Notes: generated by a model not told the origin, from the letters alone. Positions 10,611-22,405 are shown, numbered from the stretch's first letter. The stretch is DNA of 64,000 bases from Fonsecaea monophora (GCF_001642475.1 NW_019174019.1:1-64000); one strand, 5' to 3'. Numbers and translations: made by a program.

Positions 10611-11852
10611 ATGCCTCAGCTACTCAAAATCGGGGTATCCCAATCCCGGACTCTCTCGTCCCTGCAAGAGACCTTGTCCGCCCTTCGTGAGACCACCCAG
10701 TCGGCCGCGCAGAAAGGCGTGTCCATTCTTCTCTTCCCTGAAGCCTACCTAGGGGGGTACCCGAGAACGTGTTCATTTGGCGCAGCGATCGGCGCACGGA
10801 CAGCCGCAGGTCGTGATCAGTTTCTTGCCTACACAAAATCTGCAGTTGACTTGGGCGATACACCGTCGGGGGCTGGGGATGACTGGACGGACAGAAAGCT
10901 GCCAGTGAACAAGGAGACCGGTCGGAGAGGGGATGGAACCCGAGAGTTTCTCGAAGAGGTTGCACGAGAGACCGGCGTCTTCGTCGTGACTGGACTCATC
11001 GAAAAGGCAGGAGGCAGTCTGTATTGTGCTGCAGTATACGTCGACCCAAAGAGAGGTATCATAGGCAAGCGAAGGAAAATCATGCCTACGGGGTCGGAAC
11101 GGCTGGTGTGGGCGCAGGGCCAACCTTCGACACTGAAAGCGGTGGCTACGACCGTCAAGGGAATCCGAGTGGTCATGGGATGTGCTATATGCTGGGAGAA
11201 TTTCATGCCCCTGTTACGGTACAGTCTCTACAGCCAGGGCGTGAATCTATGGCTGGCGCCTACAGCTGATGCGAGGGATACGTGGGAACCGCTGATGAAG
11301 ACTGTCGCTGGAGAGGGCCGTTGTTTCGTTCTCAGCACCAACCAATGCATGAAGAAGAAGGACTTGCCTAGTTGGGTCACGGGCAATCCAAGCGAGTGGT
11401 TGGCGAAGCAGCCAAAGCCCGAGTCGGAGACATTGATGAACGGGACTGCTTCTTCACATCACCATTCAGTGAGTAGTGGTGGCCGAAGGCTGTCCATGAC
11501 CCGGACGGAAGAAAATCACGAGATTGCATGGCGCTGCAAAGACTCTCCGATCGACGAAAGCAAACCCCTCGAATCGTCCCAACAGGAAGTGAACAACAAC
11601 AACACCACCACTCCCTCTACGCTCCCTGACGGTGAGGAATATGTCACCCGAGGCGGCGCCTGCATCGTCAACCCGCTAGGCCAGACCATCGCTGGCCCGG
11701 TATGGGAGAAGGACAACGAGCTCCTATGGACGGAGGTCGACTTTGACGATTGTGAGAGGGGACACTTGGATTTTGATGCCACGGGCCATTATGCACGCCC
11801 GGACGCGTTCAAGTTGACCGTCGAGGGGCTGGAGTTGATTCCACCCCCTTGA
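10611..11852 (+). CDS. Nitrilase (carbon-nitrogen hydrolase)
   Basis: A 413-residue single-exon protein belongs to the nitrilase superfamily, which hydrolyses nitriles to carboxylic acids and ammonia. The catalytic triad can be read off: Glu44 in FPEAYLGGYP, Lys156 in KRRKIMPT and Cys194 in CAICWEN. The Arg/Asp-rich LAPTADARDTW segment after the nucleophile is also typical. Residues about 265-335 form a Ser/Asn/Thr-rich insert before the conserved GGACIVNPLGQTIAGP block, making it longer than minimal nitrilases (about 310-350). The exact nitrile (aliphatic, aryl-acetonitrile or cyanide) cannot be decided by eye. It stands alone with no obvious pathway partners next to it. Confidence 0.93.
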   Translation: MPQLLKIGVSQSRTLSSLQETLSALRETTQSAAQKGVSILLFPEAYLGGYPRTCSFGAAIGARTAAGRDQFLAYTKSAVDLGDTPSGAGDDWTDRKLPVNKETGRRGDGTREFLEEVARETGVFVVTGLIEKAGGSLYCAAVYVDPKRGIIGKRRKIMPTGSERLVWAQGQPSTLKAVATTVKGIRVVMGCAICWENFMPLLRYSLYSQGVNLWLAPTADARDTWEPLMKTVAGEGRCFVLSTNQCMKKKDLPSWVTGNPSEWLAKQPKPESETLMNGTASSHHHSVSSGGRRLSMTRTEENHEIAWRCKDSPIDESKPLESSQQEVNNNNTTTPSTLPDGEEYVTRGGACIVNPLGQTIAGPVWEKDNELLWTEVDFDDCERGHLDFDATGHYARPDAFKLTVEGLELIPPP

Positions 11853-14030
11853 AACTAGCCATCTATATATTAAATATATATACTATCCCCGAACAATCGT
11901 CGCCTACGACTTTTTCGCCAACTCATCTCTCGCCGCTTTCCTCTCCCGCTAGCGACTATTCAGTCGACTCGCTCTCTCGCGCGCTCGCTTCTACTCTCTT
12001 CCTCTCATTCGCGCTGCCCTTCCACTCCCTTCTGCTCTCTTATGGCTCTGCCCGCTCCTGTTGTGGTCTCTCGCCTACTAGTAGCTTCGAAAGGCAACAC
12101 CAGTCATAACAGTGCCTAGACGACGCTAGTATCGAAGATATACGTAGCTAGTCTATTTTAAGTCTAACAGGACTTCCGGCTGCAATGCAATTCCCAGTGA
12201 CCCTAGAATCATAGTGTGCGCACCTTGAGAAATCTCAGATCAACCGACCAATGAGGTGACTAGGGTTTAGCATGTATAGAAATAGTAAGGGGTGTGGATC
12301 TTACCTAAGTTATGCGCTTCTGTATGTAGGTAGTAGTCTCACCACCACCTCTCCTCTCCTCACCTCAAAAACTAAAAACTTTTGGAAATTGCTATATTGA
12401 TAAGATCTCAGATGACGGAAAGCAGGCATCATACATGATAAGCGGCCAAAAAAATGCAACATGCCTCGGACGAGAATCGAACTCGTGACCTTCGGATAGC
12501 CCCCCGTGTGTTGCACAGGATCATAAATCATTTATGAGACCGACGTCATAACCGACTTTCAGACAGTTAGCTTGAATCAAAGAATGTAGAGACGGAAAAT
12601 CTTACCTAGACCACCAAGGCAATTAATTTAATTGGATTTGAGACGATTTTTGGGCATGAGAATTATTATTTGAAGCAATTTTTGGCTGTGGGAGCGGAGT
12701 TTTCCGTACCTGTTCAGTGCCGGGGGGGAGGGGAGCAGCGTGGCCCGAAAAGTGCCTCACGGTGCCTGCATAGACTTTGGTAAAAACATTCACGGCTCAG
12801 CATGGCTTGTGTCGCGACACGGGCCAAATAGCGAGATGCTCAGGTTTAGAAGCGGAAATGGACTTTAGAGAGATTGAGATTCGCCGTTGAGCATGGTGGT
12901 ATAGGGCTCATGATCGAAGAAGCCCCTGAGCCCGAACTGGCTTCTGAGAACAGGCACTTGAGAAGCTCCTGACTGCTCGTCCAGTGTGTATATATATATA
13001 TTCCGTATCATATGGCAACTGTGAAAATAAACAAAGGAAACGGATCTTTACAAGGATTAGATGGGAAGTGCGTCGTCCATATACTACGCAACCCTCCCTG
13101 CTCATCAGATCAAGCCGCCAAAGGAAGAAAAGGCGTAACACGTAAAGTAAACGGTGTGGAAAGACCATGGCGAGAAGATACCCTTGCATATAACTATGCC
13201 TTTTCTGCCATTTCCCTTTTCTCACGCATCCCAACAAGCCAGCAAGCCTTGGTGGCCCTGGCCGTCCAATCCTGTCTTCATTCTCATCTACGCCTTTTTC
13301 AATCCTCTTCTACCCTTAAAGGATCTCTACCACACCCTAACCTGCCTTATCACCATACCACCACATCGCCCTACCTGTCTTGTCTATCCTCATCCTCATG
13401 ACATCCCGACCTGATTATCGCAAGTTGTCCCGCCGGATAAATTACAACAGCCACCACGCACGCACGCGGCAAAGATGGTCTCGTACTCAAAGATCGGCAG
13501 GTGAAAATTTTATTCTGGTCTCATGCGCTGCGTCAAGCAGGCATCCAGCTCAAGATCAAGCAATGGGAGCAAAAGAATGCAGATCGAGCGAGGTAAGAGA
13601 CGGACATCGCGGAGAGATGTGTGCCAGCACGGCAATGGGGCGGACTTGTAACAAAGAGATGGGAGAAGAAAATAAAAGGGAGGAGAAAGAAAAAAGGGAG
13701 ATAGGGTTGGTGGTAGTCTCGTCACAAATGACTCGACAGGGGCACACGGGCATGAGAGCCTGCGAGAGCATGACACCAGGGTGACGCCAGGTTTGTGTCC
13801 GCGTGGTCAGAGGGCAAGATTGGTCTGCCCAGTTCCGAACAGTGTTCGTTTTCTTTTGACAAGAGTATAGCTCGACTCACATTTATTCCTCCGTCACACA
13901 TTCGGTGACGGCCAAGGGTATCGTCAATCCAAACCCGCTTCCACCCAGATTCGGCCTCCCATAAACACAGCAAGATCATTTTCCCTGGCGCCGTTCATCT
14001 CCGGACTGTGACCAGTATCATATGGTAGAA
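11853..14030. other. Intergenic region with tRNA relic
   Basis: Directly after the nitrilase stop the sequence is AT-rich (ATATATATTAAATATATA, about 11862-11882) and then C/T-rich. A degenerate tRNA-Met lies at 12462-12573. A (TA)n stretch sits at about 12988-13000. The last 500 bases are the 3' side of rse1. No convincing protein-coding gene was found, although a 129-residue frame at 13012-13401 is open. Confidence 0.45.
12462..12573 (-). tRNA. tRNA-Met(CAT)-like gene with intron, degenerate 5' acceptor
   Basis: Read on the minus strand, the 3' half is canonical: a T-arm ACGAG-TTCGATT-CTCGT with perfect 5-bp stem, the acceptor strand CCGAGGC and discriminator A. The anticodon arm is TCGGT-CTCATAA, with CAT at 12534-12536, interrupted after position 37 by a 35-nt intron (12498-12532); the 3' half of the stem (TCCGA) follows. 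A D-arm-like GTCT...GAC with AGTCGGTTAT loop is present. A T7 run at 12448-12454 could stop RNA polymerase III. However, the expected 5' acceptor GCCTCGG is absent: AAGCTAA stands in its place and does not pair. It is therefore probably a pseudogene or rearranged copy; the 5' end is uncertain. Confidence 0.55.
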
Positions 14031-17000
14031 TCAATATGCCACTCGTGTCCTCATATCCGAAATCTTCCTCTCAATCTCCCTTACACTTCGGTCCAGCTCT
14101 CCTGCTATCATCTGTTTCTTATCATTCGAGAGCAAAAAGAAAGTCTCGCACAAATCGCCATCAATGATCCCTTTGGAGGGCGCGTAGTATGAGCGGTAGA
14201 TGAGATGATCTCGACCCAAAATTGGGGGGTTGCCATTGTTCGACGCGAGTTGCATCTCCAGAGACTGGAAGAAATCAACGTCTTCGCGACTTACGAACGG
14301 CACAAGCATGCCCAGCGTACCCTGAAACCCCGTCCAGAACACCACATCTCGACCACCGGCCACGAGACTCGTCTTCTGGATGCTGGTGGGAATGTCGCCG
14401 GGGAAATAGTGCACCATGAGACTCAGTCGATTGGGTGCACCGCTGAGATAGGCTCGTTCATGAATCAAATGTGCTCCTGAGCCATCTTCGTCGGCCTCTT
14501 CAGAAGCCTTGGTTGGGCAGCGCAACAACCAGAGATTCCCGAACTTGTCGCCGCCTGCCACAGTTTCATAATCGACCATGGTGCAACACGTTGTCCAGCG
14601 AGCAATGACGTCGTCGACAAATGGAATAAGTTTGTTTTCTTGGTACTTGTATACACAGTATGTTACACTCTCCTGGATATCGCTGACGATAATTCTGCTT
14701 CCCTGGGTCTGTAAGCCAACGACGATGTTCGGGACTGCTTGAACTTGGCACTTGCGCAACATTTGTTTCATTCCGAGGTCGTAGATGCGTAGATCTGGTC
14801 CAATACCTGCTAGGAGCCGGCCCTGGAAAGCAAGCAAGGCGGTTGGAGGTTGCTCCACTTTTGTTTTGTGGATGAATTCGAGTTCCTTACCGTCTTCGTG
14901 GAAGCGATAAACATGTAAGAAACCGGCCGAGAATGAACGAGGACTGATCACCAGATCCTTTGCCGTCCCGACAATTAGGAAGGTCTCGTCATCTTGTCCT
15001 GCGAATGGCGCTGCTGTGATGCTGGTGGCACATTCATTATCCTCCAGCTCAAGAGTGAAGACGACGGATTTGGTCGTGACTGGGTCGACGATCTGGATAC
15101 ATGACGCCCAGTGGCCGGTCCCACGAGGATAGCCAAACTCTTCGGGAGGGAGTTGGACAGCGTCTCCATTAACAGCCGTCGATTCTGTGAGCAATTTTGT
15201 TCTGGTGGCAGGTGCAAGAACGTTGTTGTCTGCTTCAATAACGTAGAACAAGGGTTGCTCAGGATGTTTGACGAATTTCCTGGGCGTGTACGAGAGTGGG
15301 ATATTCTCTTGCAGTAAGTTTCGGGACAGATCTTCGATCGTAAATATCCTAGAACGGACAGTCAGAAAAGCCAGAGAGGAAGAATTTCGAACAGATTGCG
15401 GTTGAGTAACATCAGAAGGAACAATTGGTTGAGTTTTGGAGTCCGCATGAGTCGTTGACTCTCGGAAAGAGCATAGTTATGGGTTCATCACTTGAAAGAC
15501 TTCGACTTTGGGAATAGAACTTGCCTTAGATTTTGTCCTTGTATGCCCACCATTCCCTCGGGACATTGTTCGCTTGTAAAGTTCCAGACGTACTGTAAAC
15601 CAACGTAGTCGAGTGGTGTCAGCATGAAGCCGTTTGTTTGCCTATCCGTATATCCAAGCCAGGGCCGTGAACTTAGTGCCATGACGGCATTCTGTCCCTT
15701 GACCGAGACGCGGAAAAGCTTTGCCGGCTTCAGGCCCAAAAAGCGCGTTCGCGTGTCTGAAAGCTCACCAGTGATCTCATCTAGCACGGTTCGCAAGTAG
15801 ACACCTGAGTAGAGACCGATATGGAGATAGAGCGTACTCCCGCCGGATGTGGAGTCAGCCATGGCCATGATTGACAGAGCTGAAGGTGCCGAAGTCAACG
15901 CTTGCACTGATTTGTTTTCAAGCGTTGAATCGGGGTCGAGACTTAATATCCTGACTGTGGAATCGTCGCATCCAACAGCAAGGAATGAGCTTCGAACCCG
16001 GCCCTCGGGCACCTCTCCAAGTGATAGACAGGTCACGGTTCCGGTCATTTCTCTTCGCTCATCATATTCTGCCAAGGATCCATCAGAGTCCATTTCAAAA
16101 TAAACAATTTCGCCTGAACTCAGAGCTACAGCGACTTGTCGCTCGTTTGTGGAGGCAGCGACAATGGATCGATGCTGAGGTGCCGGCCACTCGTTCACCC
16201 GCTTGTCGGCTCGAATGTGTCGGATACCCTTGGGGTGTACTTGAATCAAAGCATCCTCGCCCAGCTGTTGCACGGCAAGGGTCGGAGCTGTTGAAAGAAA
16301 ACCCGTGTCTGTGACTTCTTCCACGGTTTCCCCAATGCTAAGCACTAGGGTTCCGGTGCGGAAAGATAGCACGATATAAGCGTCGTACTCGTCTTCTCTT
16401 GTCAATTTGGTCGTCCACACAGCCTCAGGCTTGTCAGGGAGCTCAGATTCCACAATCTCCGAAACAGACAGACCGTGCTTGAGAGTCTTGAAACTGCTTC
16501 GAGCACCCGATCCGCATATCGAGTAGATCTGTGGCGCATCTTCATCGAGAAGGTTGGCAACTTTGCAGTCCAGTAAGGGGTTTGCAGCATCTATGCTTTG
16601 CACAAGGTTGAGATTTGCGAGAGGTCGCACATGGAAAAAAGCCGGGGTGTAAGGTGCTGTTGGATCTGAAGGGAAATCGTCACTCGTGAATTCTGTCTCA
16701 TCGTCGTCATCTCCGAGCTTTTCAAATTGGTAGAAATGGTGGTTGCCACTTTCGCAGGCCACAAATAAAAACCCACTCTTTAAGATGAGCAGGTTGTTCG
16801 CCACAGGCACTGTGTCGAAGTATTTCAGTTTAAGTGCCTTGACCTCACCAGTCGGCTGACCATTCTCGTCCTCGACCATTTCTATGGTGACTTTGAAGAG
16901 GTCACCGTCCTCGGTTTGGAGAAGCAAGAAGAACTGGCCTTTCATTTTGTGCATAACTCCCGCCACGATGTGGCGCTTGCGCTCAGGATTCTCGAGCACA

Positions 17001-17890
17001 CCTCTTCTCCGGGGAATTGGCACACGAAAAGCCTCCTGATTTGAGTGTCGGTAGGTGATATTGTCTTCACCACAGACGAGAACGCCACTCGGCCCATCAG
17101 ATCCACCAGGCACCTGGAACAGCTTGATGGCACTCCTTGCCACAGGCTCAGCCCACTTACGGACAACATGGTTAAGGCCAAGGTCAAGCTCGTAATAGAC
17201 TAGAAGCTTTTCCACCTCTTCCAGGGCCTGCCCACTGGGATCCTGGTCCACCTCGGTGTAATCGACTTCGAGCGCCGCGAATATGGGGTTCTCGTAACCG
17301 ACATCAAGGGCTATGCATTCAAAGACGAGAGTCTGAGGTTTATGGGCTTCGAGCGGCGAAGAGATGGTAAGCTCGGCCTGCGCATTTCGATTCAAGACGT
17401 AGACCAGCTTGTTCTTTTCGACGGACGCAATCAGACACGCTCGTCCTTTCGGATCGACAGCGAGATATTGACCGGGAATGACTCTTCGGATGCCCGATTT
17501 GCCGTAGGTCTCGAGATGGACGCGATTGAACCGATTCTGGTCGCGGAGATATTCGAGGATGGTGATGCGCCCCGAGTCCGAGCCGACAATTAGATAATCT
17601 ACCAGACATATTAGTATGTCTTGGTAGATAAAAAGATGATACTGACCTTTACTGCTCCCCGCCAGTCGGAAGGCGGCCAGAGACCTGATGATGCCGAAGC
17701 AATCCTGGGTGAAGAGAGGGGAGATTTTTCCCTGCGTAGGATCGGGTCTGTGGATGGTGAGCTTGGAGCCCGATGCTGTGATGATCTGCTGCTCTTTTGT
17801 ACCGGCAAACTGACCCAAGACTGCTTGAGTGATGGCTGAAGGCGGTTGTATAGTCAAGCTATACATAAACATAGAGCTTGTCGTCGCCAT
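14031..17890 (-). CDS. RSE1, SF3b subunit (SF3B3/SAP130)
   Basis: Three exons (17647-17890, 15525-17598, 14031-15348) encode 1211 residues, close to the usual length of about 1210. RSE1 is the large beta-propeller subunit of SF3b in the U2 snRNP and recognises the branch site during pre-mRNA splicing. Landmarks are the start MATTSSMFMYSLTIQPPSA, DYLIVGSDSGRITILEY just after intron 1, ECIALDVGYENPIFAALEVD, and the C-terminal CPSF-A domain (LLAGIGPDLRIYDLGMKQML, RTRVAY end). Intron 1 (17599-17646, 48 nt) is GT-AG. Intron 2 (15349-15524, 176 nt) begins GCAAGT and ends CTAG; joining there restores NLR-IFTIEDL. It is divergent from dsk2 across a 787-bp promoter interval. Confidence 0.95.
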
Positions 17891-18677
17891 GATTGCGCTT
17901 GACTGAGGAGAATTCCGGATTGCTTTCTAAATGTGCGTTTACTCTAGGAGACGCCCGGTGACATGGCTGCTTGCATTGTCGCAGAGGATCGAGCCTAGAG
18001 TATGCTGATAGAGTGCTTTTCTGAGGTCTTCAATTCTCAGCCATGGTTCATCGAATGGACCTCGCACCGTGCCGCATTTCGCAGACTTTCCAGTTGCGCA
18101 GAAAAGTTCCAAGTTTGCCAAGAGCAAGCTCACGCTAGCCAACTGACGGAGGCAACTGCGCCGATAGCCACTTGGCCACTGCAAGTGAGGGAGGGAACAG
18201 GGGAGCCAGGCAAGGGAGCTTCCCCTCGCCTCTAGTGTTGGTCTTAGCGGCGCAGGCAGCCCCTCCCTTTAAGTAGAACTGCACAATAAAGGCCCCGGTA
18301 ATGTGGCCAACCACGGCTAGTACCCGCAGCTTCGTACTTGTAGGCACAAACCGACTGCGCAAAGCCGATCAACTTCGTCACTCTTGCCATCGGATCCATC
18401 TGCCAGGTGGTCAGTCTCTTGGTTCTTGCTCTTGATCAGAACTCTTGACATGCCATTCTACGTCCGCACTTGTTCCTCTTACCTTCTCAATTATCCCGAC
18501 TCCCTCTAGAGATCGTCGACGCCTTATCCTCCCTCGTCTTGCGTATCTCTGACAGATCCATTACCCAACAAGCAGCCCTAATCAGAGCTCCGTTGTCCGA
18601 TCTGAGCATCACCTATCATCCGTCCCAATTACAAATCCATCGAACGAAAATCGCTCTGCCTGAACGGCTTCGCAACG
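17891..18677. promoter_or_regulatory. Divergent promoter interval of rse1 and dsk2
   Basis: This 787-bp stretch separates the starts of two housekeeping genes transcribed away from each other. No coding frame of substance lies inside. I do not see an unambiguous TATA box or a named factor site, so the promoter call rests on position alone. Confidence 0.5.
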
Positions 18678-20066
18678 ATGGCCGACAGTGCTGGCGCGGA
18701 AGATGCCACTGTCACCTTCCACGTCAAATCCTCGGGTAGCCAGAAATGGACGCTGACTTTGCCTTTGTCGACGACGACAAGTGAGCTGAAGAACAAACTC
18801 GCTTCTGAAGAATACGCCAATGTCCCAGCTTCAGCTCAGCGGCTGATTTACAGCGGGAAGGTGCTGAAAGACCATGAAACTCTCGCCTCTCACAATGTGA
18901 AAGAAGGCAACACGATGCATCTGGTGAAGAGCGCCGCTAGCAATCAAAGACAGAACCCGGCTACACAATCCTCGTCAACCTCGACTCCAACCTCGGGAGG
19001 TGCACCGCAACCCGCAGCTGGGGTGCCCCAAAACCTGGCATCGGGCACTGGGAACGATCCTTTGGCTGGCTTAACGGGTGCCCGGTATGCGGGATTTGCC
19101 CAGTTGCCAAATGCCAGCATGTTTCAAGAGAATCTTACCCCAGATGACTTCCTGCGCCAACTGGATAACCCCCATTTCCAGCAGATGATGCGTGAAGCCA
19201 TGGGCAATCCCCAGGTTCAGGACATGATCATCAACCAGAACCCCCATCTTAGAGCGATGGGCCCGCAGGCGAGACAAATGCTCAATTCCGACTACTTCAG
19301 ATCTATGATGACGAACCCTCAAATGCTGCGGAACATGATGCAGATGCAGCAGCAGATGGGTATGGGTCCTTTCGGTGGTGCGGGCGGAGGAGAGGCATTT
19401 CCAGCACCTGGCGTCACCAATACAACAGAACCGGGCACTGCCGGCAGCACTCCTCAAAACGTACCTAACAATCCACTAGGAATGCCGCCGCAAGGTCAAC
19501 CTGGCCAGGCCGGGCAAACAGAACAGCTATTGTCGATGCTACAAAATTTGAGACAAACGAATCAAGCCCTTTCCCATCTCTTTGGTGATCCCAATGCCCA
19601 GGCGATGGGAGCGCGCAGTGGAGAAGCTGGGTCTGATAACCAAGCAGCCGCTGGCCAACAGACTGAAAATACAGCAAACCCGACGGCGCAGCGCATTAAC
19701 CCTTTCATGGCACTGTTTCCACAGGCCACAGGACCTAGCACCACATCTCCTCCGCTAAATCCTTTCAATCCCCAGCAGAACCCGTTCCTCCAGAACCCAG
19801 AGGCCATGCAACGATTCCTGCAAGACATGAACACTGGGCAAGGTGGCGATGGCACAGATTATGGTGGCTTGTTCAATCTTCTTGGTGCCGGCCGGCCCAC
19901 ATCGCCGCCTGACAGCCGGCCGCCTGAGGAGCGATATGCACAGCAACTACAGCAGTTGAATGAGATGGGCTTCTACGATTTCGACCGAAATGTTCAGGCG
20001 CTGCGAAGAACTGGAGGCAATGTAAACGGCGCAATCGAATACCTGCTCAGTCACCCTGCAGACTAG
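18678..20066 (+). CDS. Dsk2-type ubiquilin (UBL-UBA shuttle)
   Basis: The single-exon 462-residue protein is a ubiquilin. It has a ubiquitin-like domain at about residues 10-84 (VTFHVKSSGSQKW, RLIYSGKVLKDHETLASHNV), STI1-like Met/Gln/Asn-rich segments around 140-220 (NPHFQQMMREAMGNPQVQDM), a Pro/Gln/Asn-rich low-complexity linker, and a C-terminal UBA domain (ERYAQQLQQLNEMGFYDFDR, GNVNGAIEYLL). In this family the UBL binds the proteasome and the UBA binds polyubiquitin, so the protein ferries clients to degradation. Domain order and length fit fungal Dsk2. The 3' end converges on the minus-strand gene that ends at 20273. Confidence 0.95.
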   Translation: MADSAGAEDATVTFHVKSSGSQKWTLTLPLSTTTSELKNKLASEEYANVPASAQRLIYSGKVLKDHETLASHNVKEGNTMHLVKSAASNQRQNPATQSSSTSTPTSGGAPQPAAGVPQNLASGTGNDPLAGLTGARYAGFAQLPNASMFQENLTPDDFLRQLDNPHFQQMMREAMGNPQVQDMIINQNPHLRAMGPQARQMLNSDYFRSMMTNPQMLRNMMQMQQQMGMGPFGGAGGGEAFPAPGVTNTTEPGTAGSTPQNVPNNPLGMPPQGQPGQAGQTEQLLSMLQNLRQTNQALSHLFGDPNAQAMGARSGEAGSDNQAAAGQQTENTANPTAQRINPFMALFPQATGPSTTSPPLNPFNPQQNPFLQNPEAMQRFLQDMNTGQGGDGTDYGGLFNLLGAGRPTSPPDSRPPEERYAQQLQQLNEMGFYDFDRNVQALRRTGGNVNGAIEYLLSHPAD

Positions 20067-20272
20067 CGATGCGATGCGAAGATGTGTTGACTTCTCGGGA
20101 ATTGTTATCACAGCGGTAGCGAAGGGCCTGCCTGCAACATACGCCAGCAATATGGTTTAATGAGAGGCAAGCTCGACATGTACAATGTATGCACTCCACA
20201 AACAAGTCCTTTCTCGCCTCGCCCTGCCCTTCTAGTTGTCGTTTGTTACTTCGCCAAATCGGAATCCCGTGC

Positions 20273-21060
20273 TCAGTCCAAGCCCTGTTCAGAGCTATCA
20301 GGCTCTTTGATCTTACGCTGGACGTTGAAGGTGTCGAGTGTCCAAACCACATCACGCCTGTCTTCCCAGCATCAATTCGGCACTTGGCCGATGACTCTGT
20401 GCCAGCACCTCTTCACTCATTCCAGCATTTGTTCAAAGGCTTTCATGGAGCAAGTCTACGGAGCGCATAATAGTTTCCCGATCCAGGCAGGTTTTGTGCA
20501 CTACATGTCCAGGATTAACCCAGCGTTAGATCCACGCATAGCTTTCTTCTTCCGACATCATCAACTTCAATCTCTCTTACTGACGATGCATCTAACAGAC
20601 GTCCGACTCCCTGAAACTTCAGTGCACTCTGGACGAAGCGACCACAGGATGCCTCTGCTCTGTGCACCAGCTCTGGACCACTCTGACCGTTCAGAGCTTC
20701 TGGCGAGGCATCACCAATATACACATACACTCTCACATGCTTGATCCAACGCCGATGACGAGGTTGGATGCCCAAGAACAAACTCTCCATGCAGAGCCCG
20801 CTGCATACATTGAATCGAGGTGGCGAGTTGAGCAACGGACGAACTTCGTCATGGATCTGGCGGCATACCCTTAGGAAGCGGTTATCGAAAATTTTGTAGG
20901 CGTTGAGCGCTTCACAGCATACGCCGGCGTGTTTGGACGTGCACTTGCCAGGTGTTGAGTGGCATTTGCAGGCGTGGACTTGAGTTGGGCCCAGGGCAAG
21001 CGTCCATATCTGCCGTCGCAGCTCGTATGGCAGAGCGAGAAGAGGAGGAGGAGGAGTCAT
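20273..21060 (-). CDS. 2EXR/F-box-like hypothetical protein
   Basis: The main exon (from 21060) encodes 180 residues that open with LLALPYELRRQIWTLAL, the N-terminal motif of fungal 2EXR or F-box-like proteins, followed by LRVCRQIHDEVRPLL, which is also typical. Read without splicing, it stops at 20515 after 181 residues. A plausible intron (20362-20519, GTTAAT donor, AAG acceptor) would join a second exon at 20273-20361, giving RRDVVWTLDTFNVQRKI and a 209-residue protein. The spliced form looks more protein-like, but the donor is weak, so the 3' end is uncertain. Function unknown; such proteins form large families in ascomycetes. Confidence 0.6.
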
Positions 21061-22405
21061 GATATGGTCGCAATTGGAGCGGAAGTAGAAAAGGGTCTTT
21101 GGTGTTGTAGGGATTGAACCTGCTCAGGTAGAAAACCTCTAAAACCATCAAATGAGGTCTTATAGGCCTGCCCTGCTTTGTCCTTTGTCTCTTCTCCCCT
21201 GCGCCAGATAAGGGGACGTGACTCGGCAGTCAATCAGTCTCTCACCCATTGTCTGAGTGGTGCTCGATATTTTCTCGTCTTGCCTCATCACTCATGACCG
21301 AGAACGCGTATACCACCCACCCGCTCACTCACTCCATCTCAAAAAAGACCGCAAATGGGTTTCTGGGCGCTGGTGCTCGTCTGGCAGTCTGGGCCGGGTG
21401 GAACTGCGGTGCGACGCAGTGCGGCGTGGCGCTTAATCAGCTCCAGAAAAAGGGAGCGCAGAATCGCCGAATTTACTAGGTCCAGGGAAGCCCAGGAGGC
21501 AGGGGAAACAGAGGAAGTCGGGCAGGACGATAAAGGTAGATAGATACCTAGGTGGGTAGGGTAGCTAGGGTAGGTGAGGGTAGTGTATACATGTGTGGAT
21601 GTATTCGGTATGTATGTGCATTTGCTGAGGTGGAGCCAGCCTCGTCTGATGTGCATATTATGCAGGGTTCGCGCCACGGTGCCATGGTAGTGGGTAGGTA
21701 GGTAACCTAATAGGTCTAGTAGCAAGATAGGTAAGGTAGGAGGATGACAAGCTGAGTCATAGCTCGATGGATTTGGTGTCGAGAGGAGAGGAGAGTTACT
21801 CGGCCCAGAGTATTGCCTTCCAGTACTGCCAGTGTAGAGAGAGACTGAGACTTTGAGACCATCCTCGATCCAGCAATGGCTGGTCAAAAAGTGGACATGG
21901 CCGGTTCTTTCCCAGAGAGGCAGGAACTCTTGATTGTTGATTATGATACCTAGGCATGGACCGAGGACATAGGTATGTAGGTACGTATGTGTCGACGTCG
22001 AAGCGAGGCCGGTAATACGGCTGGAATGGGTGTTTGCTGTCGCGTTGGTTCAATTAGATTCAGCAGCCAGCTACCTAGGTAGCCGTGGCCTGTGTCGCTG
22101 ATATGAGACCCTCACTTCCCGTCATGTTCGTCCTCACCTCGATTCAATCGCCGGTACATTCAGCCTTTGTGCAGGGAAAGAATGCTCCACAAGGGGACTG
22201 CCCCCCTTCCTATCAGTGACCATATTGACAGAGAAGCTCTTCTGCTCACTGGAGGGGACATGGTGGAATCTGAGGCGAGAGGTCAAGAGAGCGAGAGAGA
22301 AGGGGCAAGTGAAGTGCGTAGGAGGTTTCCTAGCGGGTATGCGTTCCGTGAACATTGTCGAAGCCCCTAACAGCTCTCGACCTGGCGATTTGCAGCAAGA
22401 TGCTT
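21061..22405. other. Intergenic region with GGTAGG/CCTAGG motifs
   Basis: No gene is called. A 182-residue minus-strand frame (21339-21887) is low-complexity and lacks domains. The stretch contains many GGTAGG and CCTAGG words, including ACCTAGGT at 21546-21553 and the perfect 14-bp palindrome GCTACCTAGGTAGC at 22070-22083. It includes the 3' side of the HET gene. Confidence 0.5.

Noticed and set aside
13012..13401. 129-residue plus-strand frame
   Set aside because: No domain, Ser/Pro/His-rich composition and no supporting leader or introns.
20160..20744. Plus-strand frame of 194 residues
   Set aside because: It overlaps the 2EXR-like gene on the other strand, has no domain, and is a shadow of that gene plus 3' flank.
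21100..21150. tRNA-like B-box (GCAGGTTCAATCC on the minus strand)
   Set aside because: The flanking bases do not form a T-stem, and no acceptor or anticodon arm can be folded.
21339..21887. 182-residue minus-strand frame
   Set aside because: Tyr/Thr/Pro/Ser-rich low complexity produced by GGTAGG-type repeats; no domain or start context.
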